From assembly GCF_009223885.1 (NCBI RefSeq), contig NZ_CP045144.1:682001-746000 (forward strand): DNA of 64,000 nucleotides. The letters run 5' to 3'. The notes below the pieces were generated by a model. That model searched no databases. It was not told where the DNA came from and worked only from the letters and a program-made list of their open reading frames with translations. Shown here piece after piece: positions 55,330 to 63,916 of the stretch. The position numbers and the translations under genes are program-made. This stretch comes from Ancylobacter sp. TS-1. GTDB lineage: Bacteria; Pseudomonadota; Alphaproteobacteria; Rhizobiales; Xanthobacteraceae. How positions within the stretch are numbered: the stretch's first letter is position 1; the number at the start of each line of letters is the position of its first letter.

Positions 55330-55449
55330 CGCCGATACCCTGGTACCGAAGCAAGCGCGGAACAAAATCCGCCGTGCGCCGTTGTATCCGCAGTCGAGCC
55401 GGAGTTGCTCTACCGGCCGTTGTCCTGACTGCGAGATGGAGACATCATC

Positions 55450-55743
55450 ATGCGCACGCTCATTCTTGCCACCGCTGCTGCGGGTATTCTCGGTGCGACC
55501 GCCGGCGTGGCCAACGCGACCCCGGAATATCGCGGCCCCTATTATGGACCGGGTGTCTATGAAGGCCGCAACGTCTATGTCGAGCCGCGCGGCCCGGTGG
55601 TCTATTCCGACGGCTATGTCCGGACGGTGCGCCCCATGGGCCCCGCCTATGGCTACGAGCCGACCTATGGCGACTCGTGGTACCAGCCCGGCGATCAGGC
55701 GATCATCAACCAGGAGCGCGCCAACGACCGCAGCAGCCGCTGA
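55450..55743 (+). CDS. Small secreted Tyr/Pro/Gly-rich protein, 97 residues
   Basis: A clear signal peptide (MRTLILATAAAGILGATAG, cleaved after VANA) precedes a mature part rich in Tyr, Gly and Pro (YRGPYYGPGVYEGRN, GPAYGYEPTYGDSWYQ). There is no catalytic motif. It ends in a charged tail. It is followed by a strong terminator 24 bp later. Function unknown; surface or periplasmic. Confidence 0.75.
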   Translation: MRTLILATAAAGILGATAGVANATPEYRGPYYGPGVYEGRNVYVEPRGPVVYSDGYVRTVRPMGPAYGYEPTYGDSWYQPGDQAIINQERANDRSSR

Positions 55744-55766
55744 CGTCATTGGAACCAGCGCTTTGA

Positions 55767-55791
55767 GGGCGGGCCATCGGCCCGCCCTTTT
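55767..55791 (+). terminator. Rho-independent terminator after the small secreted protein gene
   Basis: GGGCGGGCC pairs perfectly with GGCCCGCCC across a 3-base loop, followed by TTTT. It lies 24 bp after the stop at 55743 and in front of the aminopeptidase gene. Confidence 0.9.
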
Positions 55792-55921
55792 CGTCTGTCA
55801 TCACGCGAACCCGGACCGCCGCGCTTGACGCCCGGCGCCGGGGGTCTCTTGAATGGGCGCTTCCGGCGACGCATCTGCGCCGGGAGCGGCGCCGCGCGGC
55901 GCCCCCATTTCGGAGACCGAC

Positions 55922-57181
55922 ATGACCAAGCACAGCGGCATTCCCACCGATACGCTTTCCCACGAGGAGCGGCTGGACCGGCTTGGGCAGGTGGCCGTGC
56001 ATGTCGGCCTCGGCCTGCGTCCCGGGCAGGAACTGGTGATGACCGCCTCGATCGACGCGCTGCCGCTGGTGCGGCGGATCACCGAGCATGCCTACAAGGC
56101 CGGGGCGAGCCTCGTCACCACCCTGTTCAGCGACGAGGAGGCGACGCTGGCGCGTTTCCGCCACGCGCCCGACGACAGCTTCGATTCGGCCAGCGCCTGG
56201 CTCTATGAGGGCATGGCCCACGCCTTCAAGGCCGGCGCCGCGCGCCTCGCCATCTCGGGCGAGAATCCCTCGCTGCTGGCCAATGAGGATCCCGAAAAGG
56301 TCTCGCGCGCCAACCGCGCCCGCTCGAAGGCCTATATGCCGGCGCTTTCGCTGATCGCCGGCTTCGACATCAACTGGACCATCGTGTCCCATGCCTCGCC
56401 GTCCTGGGCCAAGGCCATGTTCCCGGACGATCCGGAGGACATCGCGGTCGCCAAGCTCTGGCATGCCATCTTCGCTGCCTCGCGCGTGGACACGCCCGAT
56501 CCGGTCGCGGCGTGGGACGCCCACAATGCCGAGCTGCACGCCAGCACGGCGCGTCTCAACGGCAAGCGCTATTCGGCGCTGCGTTTCCGTGGCCCGGGCA
56601 CCGACCTGACCGTGGGTCTGGCGGACGAGCACGAATGGGCGGGTGGCGCTTCCATCGCCAAGAACGGCATCGTCTGCAACGCCAACATCCCCACCGAGGA
56701 AGTCTTCACCACGCCGCACAAGGACCGCGTGGACGGCTATGTCGCCAGCACCAAGCCGCTCTCCTATCAGGGCACCTTGATCCAGGACATCGCGGTCAGG
56801 TTCGAGGGCGGTCGCATCGTCGAGGCCACGGCCCGCACCGGCGCCGATGTGCTGGGCAAGGTGCTGGAGACCGACGAGGGCGCGCGCCGGCTCGGCGAGG
56901 TGGCGCTGGTGCCGCACTCCTCGCCGATCTCCAAGAGCGGCCTGCTGTTCTACAACACGCTCTATGACGAGAACGCCGCCAGCCATATCGCGCTCGGCCA
57001 GTCCTATTCCAAATGCTTCATCAACGGCGCCACGCTGACGCCGGACGAACTGGCCGCGCGCGGCGCCAATTCAAGCCTGATCCATATCGACTGGATGATC
57101 GGCTCGGGTGAGGTGGACGTCGACGGCATCACCGCCTCGGGCGAGGCGGAGCCGGTGATGCGCAAGGGCGAATGGGCCTGA
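55922..57181 (+). CDS. M29-family metallo-aminopeptidase
   Basis: A 419-residue enzyme of the thermophilic-type aminopeptidase family M29 (AmpS/PepS-like). Metal-binding and catalytic blocks are visible: NIPTEEVFTTPHKDRVDGYV (Glu ligands), LVPHSSPISKSG, SHIALGQSYSKCF and LIHIDWMIGSGEVDVDG. ATG 55922 is taken by alignment; the frame starts earlier at 55853. No signal peptide, so it is cytosolic. It removes N-terminal residues from peptides, with broad specificity in known members. Confidence 0.92.
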   Translation: MTKHSGIPTDTLSHEERLDRLGQVAVHVGLGLRPGQELVMTASIDALPLVRRITEHAYKAGASLVTTLFSDEEATLARFRHAPDDSFDSASAWLYEGMAHAFKAGAARLAISGENPSLLANEDPEKVSRANRARSKAYMPALSLIAGFDINWTIVSHASPSWAKAMFPDDPEDIAVAKLWHAIFAASRVDTPDPVAAWDAHNAELHASTARLNGKRYSALRFRGPGTDLTVGLADEHEWAGGASIAKNGIVCNANIPTEEVFTTPHKDRVDGYVASTKPLSYQGTLIQDIAVRFEGGRIVEATARTGADVLGKVLETDEGARRLGEVALVPHSSPISKSGLLFYNTLYDENAASHIALGQSYSKCFINGATLTPDELAARGANSSLIHIDWMIGSGEVDVDGITASGEAEPVMRKGEWA

Positions 57182-57287
57182 TGGCCATCGGGCGGGAACG
57201 GGCGGCTTCCTGATGCCGCCGATCTATGATGAAGTCCCCCCGCCTCGCGGCCGGTCGAATCCGGCTTCAGGACGGGAGACGGGATTG

Positions 57288-59393
57288 ATGTGTCGTTGGC
57301 GTGCCTGGTGGAAAGGTCTGCCGGCCCTTGCCGCGCTGGTCGGCCTCGCCGTGGTCTTCGCGCGCGGGCCCGTCGAGGAGCACCTCACCACCCGGGCCGA
57401 ATCCCTGCTGTCGGAGATCGGCGAATCCTGGGCGCATGCCCGCTTCGAGGGCCGCAGCGCGGTGCTCGAGGGCGAGGCGCTCTCCGAGGAAGCGCGCATC
57501 AAGGTCCGCAACGAACTCGGCCAGCTCTTCGGCGTGCGGCTGGTCGACGACCGCACGACGCTGCTGCCCGAGCGCCGGCCCTTCACCTTCTCGGCGATAC
57601 GTGACGGCAGCAAGTTGCATCTGGAGGGCTACGTGCCCTCCGCCTATGCACGCCGCCGCATCGCCGCCGCCGCGCAGGAGATGGCACCCGGTGTCGTGGT
57701 GACGGGCGAAAAGGAGCTGGTCCGGGCGCGCGGCGTGCCCGCCGGCGACTTCATCGGCGTGGTGGCCTTCGGCATCCAGCAACTGGCGAAGATGCCGGCG
57801 GGTCGCGTCACCATCTCGGACGATTCTTTCTCCATCGAGGGCCGCGCGCCCGATTTCGCCACCTATGACGCGCTGGAAGTGACGGTGCGCAGCGAACTGC
57901 CGGGCGACTTCAAGCTGGCCCGCTTCGCAGTCCTGCCGCCGGCCGTCTCGCCCTTCATCTGGTCGGCGACGCGCGAGCCGGACGGCGTGACGCTGTCGGG
58001 CTATATCCCGCTCGGCGATGCGCGCCGCTCGCTGCTCGACATGGTGCGCGCGGCGGTGCCGGGCGCCGCCATTTCCGACCGGCTGCGGCTGGCGGATGGC
58101 GCGCCGCCGACGGATGGCTGGCTCAAGGCGGTGTCCTTCGCGCTGAACCAGCTCGGGCGGCTGCCGAACGGCAAGGTCACGCTGTCGGGCACGACGATTG
58201 CCATCGAGGGCACGGCGCCGGACTTCGCCGCCTATGATTCGCTGGCAGGCGCGCGGCGCACGGTGCCCGAGGGCTACACGCTCACCCGCTTCGCGGTCGA
58301 GCCGCCGGCGGCAAATCCCTTCGTCTGGGGCGTGCAGCGCAACGCCGGAGGGCTGCGGCTCACCGGCTTCGCACCTTCGGAAGAGGCCAAGCGCCTGATC
58401 CTCGATGCCGTGCGCGGCGACTTTCCCGGCGTGCCGGTGAGCGACGAGATGCGGATCGCCTCGGGCGGACCCGGTGCCGAGGGATGGGTCGCGGCCACCA
58501 GCTTCGGCGTCGACCAGCTCTCGAAGCTGCTGGCCGGCGCGGTGCGCGGCAACGGCTCCACCCTGTCGATCTCCGGCGAGGCGCAGGACTCGGCGGCCTT
58601 CACCACCGTTCTGGCGGCTATCGACCAGTCGCCGCCGAAAGGCTTCATGCTGCGGGCCGATGTCCGCCCGCCGGTCGTCTCGCCCTATGTGTTCAGCCTG
58701 CGAAAGGATGTCGACGGGCTGACCGTTTCCGGCTTCTTCCCGTCGCCGACCGAGCATGAGCGGCTGATCGCCGCCGCGAAGACGCAGTTCCTCGGGGCGC
58801 CGGTCAACGACGTGTCGGCCGTGGCGCAGGGCGCCCCGCAGGGCTTCACCGCCGCTGCCATGGCGGCCATGCGCCAGCTCTCGCGGCTGGAGGCCGGCGA
58901 GGCCCGCTTCGACGACGCGAAGCTGAAGCTGACGGGTACCGCCCTCTATCCCGCCGCCATCGCCTCCATACGTTCCACGCTGGCCGAGGCGCTGCCCGAG
59001 GGCATTACCCTCGATATCGGTCTCGACGTCGCCCCGCCGCGTCCCCCACTCGACCGCGCTGCCTGCCAGAAGGTGATCGACGATCTGCTCGCCAAGGGCG
59101 CCATCGTCTTCGCCGGGGAGGGGGCCGCGATCGATCCGGCGAGCTTCGGCGTTCTCGACCAGGTGGCGGCCGTCGCGGCAAGCTGCCCCGACGCTTCCAT
59201 CGACATCCGGGTGCGCCAGCCGGAGGCCGGCAACGCCGTGTCGACCGCGCGGGCGCAGGCGCTGACGCAGTATCTCGCCGCCGCCGGCATCGCGCCCGAC
59301 CGTCTTCTCACCGGCGCCTCCGCTGACGTCGCGGCGCAGGGCCCGAGCACTGGCGGCGCCGACGCGGCCGGCATCCAGTTGATCGTGAGGTGA
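57288..59393 (+). CDS. Repeat protein with several BON-like units and an OmpA-like C-terminus
   Basis: 701 residues from ATG 57288, with GGGAG 13 bp upstream. One N-terminal span (LPALAALVGLAVVFA) is followed by about four tandem units of roughly 150 residues, each with F(T/I/V)(F/W)SA-type opening, GLTVSGFFPS-like strand and a helix. Recurring blocks include SPFIWSATREPDGVTLSGY, NPFVWGVQRNAGGLRLTG and SPYVFSLRKDVDGLTVSG. The last about 110 residues resemble an OmpA-like peptidoglycan-binding domain (IVFAGEGAAIDPASFGVLDQ) but degenerate. It is probably periplasmic and membrane-anchored. Two tiny genes follow directly. Confidence 0.85.
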   Translation: MCRWRAWWKGLPALAALVGLAVVFARGPVEEHLTTRAESLLSEIGESWAHARFEGRSAVLEGEALSEEARIKVRNELGQLFGVRLVDDRTTLLPERRPFTFSAIRDGSKLHLEGYVPSAYARRRIAAAAQEMAPGVVVTGEKELVRARGVPAGDFIGVVAFGIQQLAKMPAGRVTISDDSFSIEGRAPDFATYDALEVTVRSELPGDFKLARFAVLPPAVSPFIWSATREPDGVTLSGYIPLGDARRSLLDMVRAAVPGAAISDRLRLADGAPPTDGWLKAVSFALNQLGRLPNGKVTLSGTTIAIEGTAPDFAAYDSLAGARRTVPEGYTLTRFAVEPPAANPFVWGVQRNAGGLRLTGFAPSEEAKRLILDAVRGDFPGVPVSDEMRIASGGPGAEGWVAATSFGVDQLSKLLAGAVRGNGSTLSISGEAQDSAAFTTVLAAIDQSPPKGFMLRADVRPPVVSPYVFSLRKDVDGLTVSGFFPSPTEHERLIAAAKTQFLGAPVNDVSAVAQGAPQGFTAAAMAAMRQLSRLEAGEARFDDAKLKLTGTALYPAAIASIRSTLAEALPEGITLDIGLDVAPPRPPLDRAACQKVIDDLLAKGAIVFAGEGAAIDPASFGVLDQVAAVAASCPDASIDIRVRQPEAGNAVSTARAQALTQYLAAAGIAPDRLLTGASADVAAQGPSTGGADAAGIQLIVR

Positions 59394-59398
59394 CGGCG

Positions 59399-59539
59399 AT
59401 GTGGTTCCTGGCCCTCGAACTGTGGCCCTATCTTCTTGCCGCGCTCGGCATCGGGCTGGTCACCGGCTGGCTGAGCGGCTGCGGTCCGTCACGTCGCGCC
59501 GCCGACGCGTCTGGCGAGAACGGCGAGGCCACGTCATGA
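59399..59539 (+). CDS. Small membrane protein, 46 residues, coupled to the BON/OmpA-like gene
   Basis: ATG 59399 lies 5 bp after the upstream stop. One hydrophobic segment (YLLAALGIGLVTGWLSGCG) is followed by a short polar tail. The stop overlaps the next gene's ATG (ATGA). Codon use matches its neighbours. It presumably belongs to the same membrane complex as the preceding protein; function unknown. Confidence 0.65.
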   Translation: MWFLALELWPYLLAALGIGLVTGWLSGCGPSRRAADASGENGEATS

Positions 59540-59646
59540 CGCCCTTCGCCCTTGAGGTCGCGCTTCTGCTGCTGGCGGCCTATGTCGTCGGCTGTGTCGG
59601 CGGTTGCTGGTTGCGGCGGCTCTGCACGCGCCGCCGGGCGGGTTGA
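59536..59646 (+). CDS. Small membrane protein, 36 residues
   Basis: ATG 59536 overlaps the previous stop. One span (ALEVALLLLAAYVVGCVGG) with two close Cys and a basic tail (RRLCTRRRAG). It is the third gene of a tightly coupled unit and is convergent with the lytic transglycosylase gene. Confidence 0.6.
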   Translation: MTPFALEVALLLLAAYVVGCVGGCWLRRLCTRRRAG

Positions 59647-59698
59647 CGCAGCCTCACGCGGGCTCCGCCTGTCGCCGGTCAGACGCGGTGCGGCGTGG

Positions 59699-61951
59699 TC
59701 AGAGGCGCGAGCCGCGCAGATCCGCCTCGATTTGCAACGTGTCGCGCGAGCCGAAGCGGGACTTGTAGACCTGCGTGTTCTCCATCACGCGCTGCACATA
59801 GTTGCGCGTCTCGGAGAAGGGGATGCGCTCGACCCAGTCGATGGGATCGACCGAGGGGTCGCGCGGGTCGCCATACTGGGCGATCCACTTCGCCACATTG
59901 CCCCGGCCGGCATTGTAGCCGGCGAAGGTCAGGACATAGTTGTTCTGGTAGTTGTCGAGCAGGCTGCGCAGCTCGGCGGCGCCGAACTGCACGTTGACCG
60001 CCGGTTCGGCGAGGCGCCGGGGATCCAGCGTCACGCCGGTGCGCTTGGCGATGGTGCGGCCGGTCGCCGGCATCACCTGCATGAGCCCGGTGGCGCCGGC
60101 GCGCGAGATCGCCGAGGGATTGAACATGCTCTCCTGCCGGGCGATGGCGTAGACGAGCGCGCGGTCGACATCCTCGGTGATCGGCCGATAGCTCGGCATG
60201 CCGATGGTCGGGTAGGCCTCGGCCTCGAGCGGAATGCCGCGGTTCAGCGCGACCTTGCCGATGGTGGTCATGGTGCGCGCGTCGCCCTGCGACTTGGCGA
60301 GTTCGGCCAGCAGGCCAAGCTGCGCGGCGTCGGGCAGGCGCTCGGCGAGGTCGTAGGCGAGCGCGATCGACAGGGTCGACTTGTCGAGCCGTTCCAGCAC
60401 CTTGAAGATCATCACGCCCTCGTCGCGGGCGAAGGTGGCGCGCTGGCTGGCACTGGCGGCCGGCGCCGTCTTGATCTTCACGCGGTCGATGCCGAGCCGG
60501 GCGCTGGCAAGCTGGCCGTAATAGGCGGTGCCGTACTCGGCCGCCGCCTGATACTGGGTGCGGGCATTGCCGGTGGAGCCGAGCGCCTCATAGGCGCGCC
60601 CCTGCCAGTAATAGCCGCGCGAGACGGTGGCCGGGTGGGTCTGGTTCTCCGGCACCTTGGCGAAGTGCTGGAGGGCGGTCTTCGGATCGTTGAGGAAGCG
60701 CAGCGCGATCCAGCCCGAGGTGAACTGCTGCTCGGCGCGCATGTGCTCGTCGTCGGGCGTCGCCGCCTCGCGCGCCACCTTGTAGGCGGTGCGGCTGTCA
60801 CCCTTGTCGAGCAGGCCGCGCGCCACCAGCCGGCGCTCGATCCACCATTCGTCGGGATCGACCAGCAAGCCGGCATCCCTCGGCGCGCGGGCGAGGGTGG
60901 CCGCCGCCGCCGCGTGGTCGCCATTGCGGCGCTGCATCTTGGCGAGCGTGTAGATATAGGCCGGGTCCGACTTCATCGAGGCCGGCACGGCCGCCAGCAG
61001 CTTGCCGACATCGCCCTTGCCCGAGGACATGGCGATGCGGGCGCGGGCGAGGGCGGCGACATCGTCGCCGGCCCGCTGCGCGGCCCGCAGGCCACGGTCG
61101 GCGTCCTCGGCATAGAGCAGCTTGTCGGCCCGGTATTTGTGGTCCGTGCGGGTCAGCAGGCCGCCGAACTCGACCATCACGGTCGATTCCGCCTCCGAGG
61201 AGAGCGGGTCCTCCTGCCAGGCGTTGCGCAGCCAGGCGGCGCCGGCCTTTTGGTCGCCGGCGGCGAACAGGGCCCGGGCAAGGGCGACCTTGCCCTCGCC
61301 GGAGAGCGGCGCCTGTTCGGCGAAGAAATCGAGAATCGTCTGGGGATCGCGGTTCTCGGCATAGAGAAGGAATTCGAGCCGGCGCCGCAGCACGGTCGGG
61401 GTCGGCAAGGTCGGGTGCGCGCGCAGGATCGCCACGGCGCGGTCATAGCCGACATCCCGCGCGGTGACGCGCAGGGCGAGCCAGCGCACCAGCGCCTGCG
61501 AGCCGGGGTCGCGCATCGCGTCGGCCATGGCGAGCGCCTGCGCGCTGTTGCCGGCCTCGATGAGCTTCACCGCCTGCTGCAGATCGCTCATGGCGCCGGA
61601 CAGGACGGGCGCGGGAAGCGTCGCCGCCGCCGCTCCCGCAGCGGCCGCCGTCGCCTTGGCGGGCTTGCCCTTGGCCGGCTTTTCCTTGGTGGCGCTCTTG
61701 GTCGACGGCTTGGCAGACGGCTTGGCCGGAGGCTTCGGCGCCGTAGCGGACTTCTTGGCCGGCTTAGGGGGCGGCGTGGGGGTCGGCGTCGCGGCCTCGG
61801 CACGGGCGATCAGGCCGGGCGAGACGATGGCGGCCGAGCCGAGCAGCAGCGCCGCCGTGACCTGAAGGAACGCGGCAGGGCGCGCCGTGCGGCGGCCCGC
61901 GACGGCGAGAGAGGGACGGTCGACCCGAAATTCGTTCACCGACTCGCCCAT
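59699..61951 (-). CDS. slt: Soluble lytic murein transglycosylase (Slt-like)
   Basis: A 750-residue periplasmic enzyme that cleaves peptidoglycan with 1,6-anhydro ring formation. Signal region AAFLQVTAALLLGSAAIVSP, then a Pro/Lys/Ala-rich linker (about 50-110), a long alpha-superhelical U-domain, and the C-terminal SLT domain with catalytic Glu in YAIARQESMFNPSAISRAGA, GLMQVMPATG and LTFAGYNAGRGNV. ATG 61951 is chosen with GGGAG about 11 bp upstream. The gene faces away from dapA, giving a 350-bp divergent promoter gap. Confidence 0.92.
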   Translation of the reverse strand: MGESVNEFRVDRPSLAVAGRRTARPAAFLQVTAALLLGSAAIVSPGLIARAEAATPTPTPPPKPAKKSATAPKPPAKPSAKPSTKSATKEKPAKGKPAKATAAAAGAAAATLPAPVLSGAMSDLQQAVKLIEAGNSAQALAMADAMRDPGSQALVRWLALRVTARDVGYDRAVAILRAHPTLPTPTVLRRRLEFLLYAENRDPQTILDFFAEQAPLSGEGKVALARALFAAGDQKAGAAWLRNAWQEDPLSSEAESTVMVEFGGLLTRTDHKYRADKLLYAEDADRGLRAAQRAGDDVAALARARIAMSSGKGDVGKLLAAVPASMKSDPAYIYTLAKMQRRNGDHAAAAATLARAPRDAGLLVDPDEWWIERRLVARGLLDKGDSRTAYKVAREAATPDDEHMRAEQQFTSGWIALRFLNDPKTALQHFAKVPENQTHPATVSRGYYWQGRAYEALGSTGNARTQYQAAAEYGTAYYGQLASARLGIDRVKIKTAPAASASQRATFARDEGVMIFKVLERLDKSTLSIALAYDLAERLPDAAQLGLLAELAKSQGDARTMTTIGKVALNRGIPLEAEAYPTIGMPSYRPITEDVDRALVYAIARQESMFNPSAISRAGATGLMQVMPATGRTIAKRTGVTLDPRRLAEPAVNVQFGAAELRSLLDNYQNNYVLTFAGYNAGRGNVAKWIAQYGDPRDPSVDPIDWVERIPFSETRNYVQRVMENTQVYKSRFGSRDTLQIEADLRGSRL

Positions 61952-62303
61952 GGGCTTTGACACTCCCGTCCAACCGACGCTAACGGCACGGCGCCGGAAC
62001 GCCTCGTGCACGTCTGTTGTCCCGCGATCTTATTGACGAATTGCTAACCACATCCCCCGCGCCGGTGTCGTGGCGGGCCTAGCCCACCCCCGGCCGCGCC
62101 GCCAGATGTCTCGCCATAGCCGGTCAAGCGGGCGAAACCGGGGCAGGGTGCCGCAGCGGACCGGCTTTGCCAAGCGGCCGCAAACAATGCGCTTCCTTCG
62201 GCCGCGCCGACGCGATATCTCATGCCCCCCGACAATGAAGGCCTCTCGCGCCCGTGCCCGGCACGATGCGCGACAACGACGAGAAAGACCTCAGGAGCGC
62301 GCC
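61952..62303. promoter_or_regulatory. Divergent gap between slt and dapA
   Basis: 352 bp without a supported gene. A lower-GC patch at about 62030-62055 (TATTGACGAATTGC) probably contains promoter elements for slt or dapA. No operator or riboswitch is recognised. The dapA Shine-Dalgarno is AGGAG at about 62293. Confidence 0.45.
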
Positions 62304-63194
62304 ATGCCTCACTCGCTGCCCTTCCGTGGATCCTTTACGGCACTCGTGACGCCGTTCCGCGACGGCGCGCTGGACGAGAAAGCGTTCCGGGATCTCGTCG
62401 ACTGGCAGATCGAGGAAGGCATTCACGGCCTTGTGCCCGTCGGCACCACCGGCGAGAGCCCCACCGTCTCCCATGAGGAGCACAAGGCTGTCGTCGAGTG
62501 GACCGTGCAGCAGTCGCGCGGCCGCGTGCCTGTGATCGCCGGCGCGGGCTCGAACAACACGATCGAGGCGATCGACCTCGCGCGCCACGCGGAGAGCGCC
62601 GGTGCCGACGCCGTGCTGGTGGTGACGCCCTATTACAACAAGCCCGGTCCGGAAGGGCTGTACCAGCACTACAAGGCCATCAACGATGCGATCGGCATCC
62701 CGATCTACATCTACAACATCCCCGGCCGGTCGGTGATCGACATGTCGGTGGAGACGATGGCCCGGCTGTACGAACTGCCGAACATCGCCGGCGTGAAGGA
62801 CGCGACCGCCAACCTCGCGCGGGTGAGCCAGCAGCGCCAGGCGATGGGCCCGGCCTTCAACCAGCTTTCCGGCGAGGACGCGACGGCGCTGGCCTTCATG
62901 GCGCATGGTGGCGACGGCTGCATCTCGGTCGCCTCCAACGTGGCGCCGAAGCTCTGCGCCCAGCTCATCGACGCCTGCATCGCCGGCGACTATGTCAAGG
63001 CGCTGGAGTTTCAGGACCGGCTGTTCCCGCTGTTCCAGGCCCTGTTCGTTGAAACCAACCCGAGCCCCACCAAATATGCACTGAGCCTGCTCGGCAAGAT
63101 CGTCGACGAGGCGCGCCTGCCGATGGTGCCGGTGAGCGAGAAGACCAAGGGTATCGTCCGCGACGCCATGCGCCACGCCGGACTGATCAACTGA
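62304..63194 (+). CDS. dapA: 4-hydroxy-tetrahydrodipicolinate synthase
   Basis: A 296-residue class I aldolase that condenses pyruvate with aspartate semialdehyde, opening the lysine/meso-diaminopimelate branch. GTTGESPT, the Schiff-base Lys in GVKDATAN, catalytic Tyr in YNIPGRS and VTPYYNKP are all in place. AGGAGCGCGCC before ATG 62304 gives the start. Upstream open codons are promoter DNA. Confidence 0.97.
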   Translation: MPHSLPFRGSFTALVTPFRDGALDEKAFRDLVDWQIEEGIHGLVPVGTTGESPTVSHEEHKAVVEWTVQQSRGRVPVIAGAGSNNTIEAIDLARHAESAGADAVLVVTPYYNKPGPEGLYQHYKAINDAIGIPIYIYNIPGRSVIDMSVETMARLYELPNIAGVKDATANLARVSQQRQAMGPAFNQLSGEDATALAFMAHGGDGCISVASNVAPKLCAQLIDACIAGDYVKALEFQDRLFPLFQALFVETNPSPTKYALSLLGKIVDEARLPMVPVSEKTKGIVRDAMRHAGLIN

Positions 63195-63211
63195 AGATGT
63201 AGCGGGGCAAG

Positions 63212-63228
63212 CGCTCCGTTACGGAGCG
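63212..63228 (+). promoter_or_regulatory. Hairpin covering the smpB Shine-Dalgarno
   Basis: CGCTCCGT-T-ACGGAGCG is a perfect 8-bp inverted repeat with one central base. Its 3' arm contains GGAG (63223-63226), the evident ribosome-binding site 8 bp before the smpB ATG. In the transcript the site would be paired, limiting initiation unless opened. Confidence 0.55.
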
Positions 63229-63234
63229 AGAGCG

Positions 63235-63708
63235 ATGGCCGAAAAGAAAGTCCAGGCACGCAAGGTCGTCGCCGATAACCGGCGGGCGCGGTTCGACTTC
63301 GACATCGGCGAGGTGTTCGAAGCCGGAATCGCGCTTTCCGGAACCGAGGTGAAAAGCCTGCGGAACGGCCGGGCGACGGTGGCGGAGAGCTACGTCTCGG
63401 CGAAGACCGGCGAGGCGATCATCTACAACACCTTCATACCGGAATACCTGCAGGCGAACCGCTTCAACCACGAGCCGCGCCGCCCGCGCAAGCTGCTGCT
63501 GCACAAGCGCGAGATCGCCAAGATCTGGCAGGCGGTCGAGCGCGAGGGCATGACGGTGGTGCCGCTGCGCATCTTCTTCAACGAGCAGGGCCGGGCCAAG
63601 GTGGAGATCGCCATCGCCCGCGGGCGCAAGGCGCACGACAAGCGCGAGGCGCTGAAGGAAAAGGACTGGGCCCGCGACAAGCAGCGCCTGATGCGCGACC
63701 GGGGGTAG
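63235..63708 (+). CDS. smpB: SsrA-binding protein SmpB
   Basis: A 157-residue trans-translation factor that binds tmRNA and places it in the stalled ribosome. Family blocks are [47 protein letters not shown] and the basic C-terminal tail KRQR-like [14 protein letters not shown]. It lies 40 bp after dapA. Confidence 0.97.
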   Translation: MAEKKVQARKVVADNRRARFDFDIGEVFEAGIALSGTEVKSLRNGRATVAESYVSAKTGEAIIYNTFIPEYLQANRFNHEPRRPRKLLLHKREIAKIWQAVEREGMTVVPLRIFFNEQGRAKVEIAIARGRKAHDKREALKEKDWARDKQRLMRDRG

Positions 63709-63724
63709 AGATCGTCTGTCCGGC

Positions 63725-63813
63725 CGTCATGGCCGGGCTTGGCCCGGCCATCCACGTCTTGATCCGCGCCGAGCATTAAGTCGTGGATCCCCGGGCCAAG
63801 CCCGGGGATGACG
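63725..63813. repeat. Dispersed intergenic palindrome, copy 3 (divergent form)
   Basis: Opens with CGTCATGGCCGGGCTTGG and closes with CCAAGCCCGGGGATGACG, with inner ATCCACG/CGTGGAT also pairing. Same outer ends as the copies at 12823 and 20602, but a different stem. It lies after smpB, in the gap before the efp terminator. Confidence 0.8.
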
Positions 63814-63870
63814 TCGCTCAGAGTGGAAGCCGCGCCGCAATCACGAACTCCGAGCTGAAACAAAAGAAAA

Positions 63871-63895
63871 GCCCGGCACTTGGCCGGGCTTTTTG
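63871..63895. terminator. Terminator between smpB and efp
   Basis: AGCCCGGC and GCCGGGCT pair across a 5-base loop, with TTTTT on the right and an A-rich run (AAAAGAAA) on the left, so it can work in both directions for the convergent smpB and efp genes. Confidence 0.88.
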
Positions 63896-63916
63896 ATTCG
63901 GTCTGTCAGCGCCGCT

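Noticed and set aside
59552-61960. 802-codon plus-strand frame
   Set aside because: Antisense of the lytic transglycosylase, ending in an Arg/Gly repeat created by its Ala/Pro/Lys linker.
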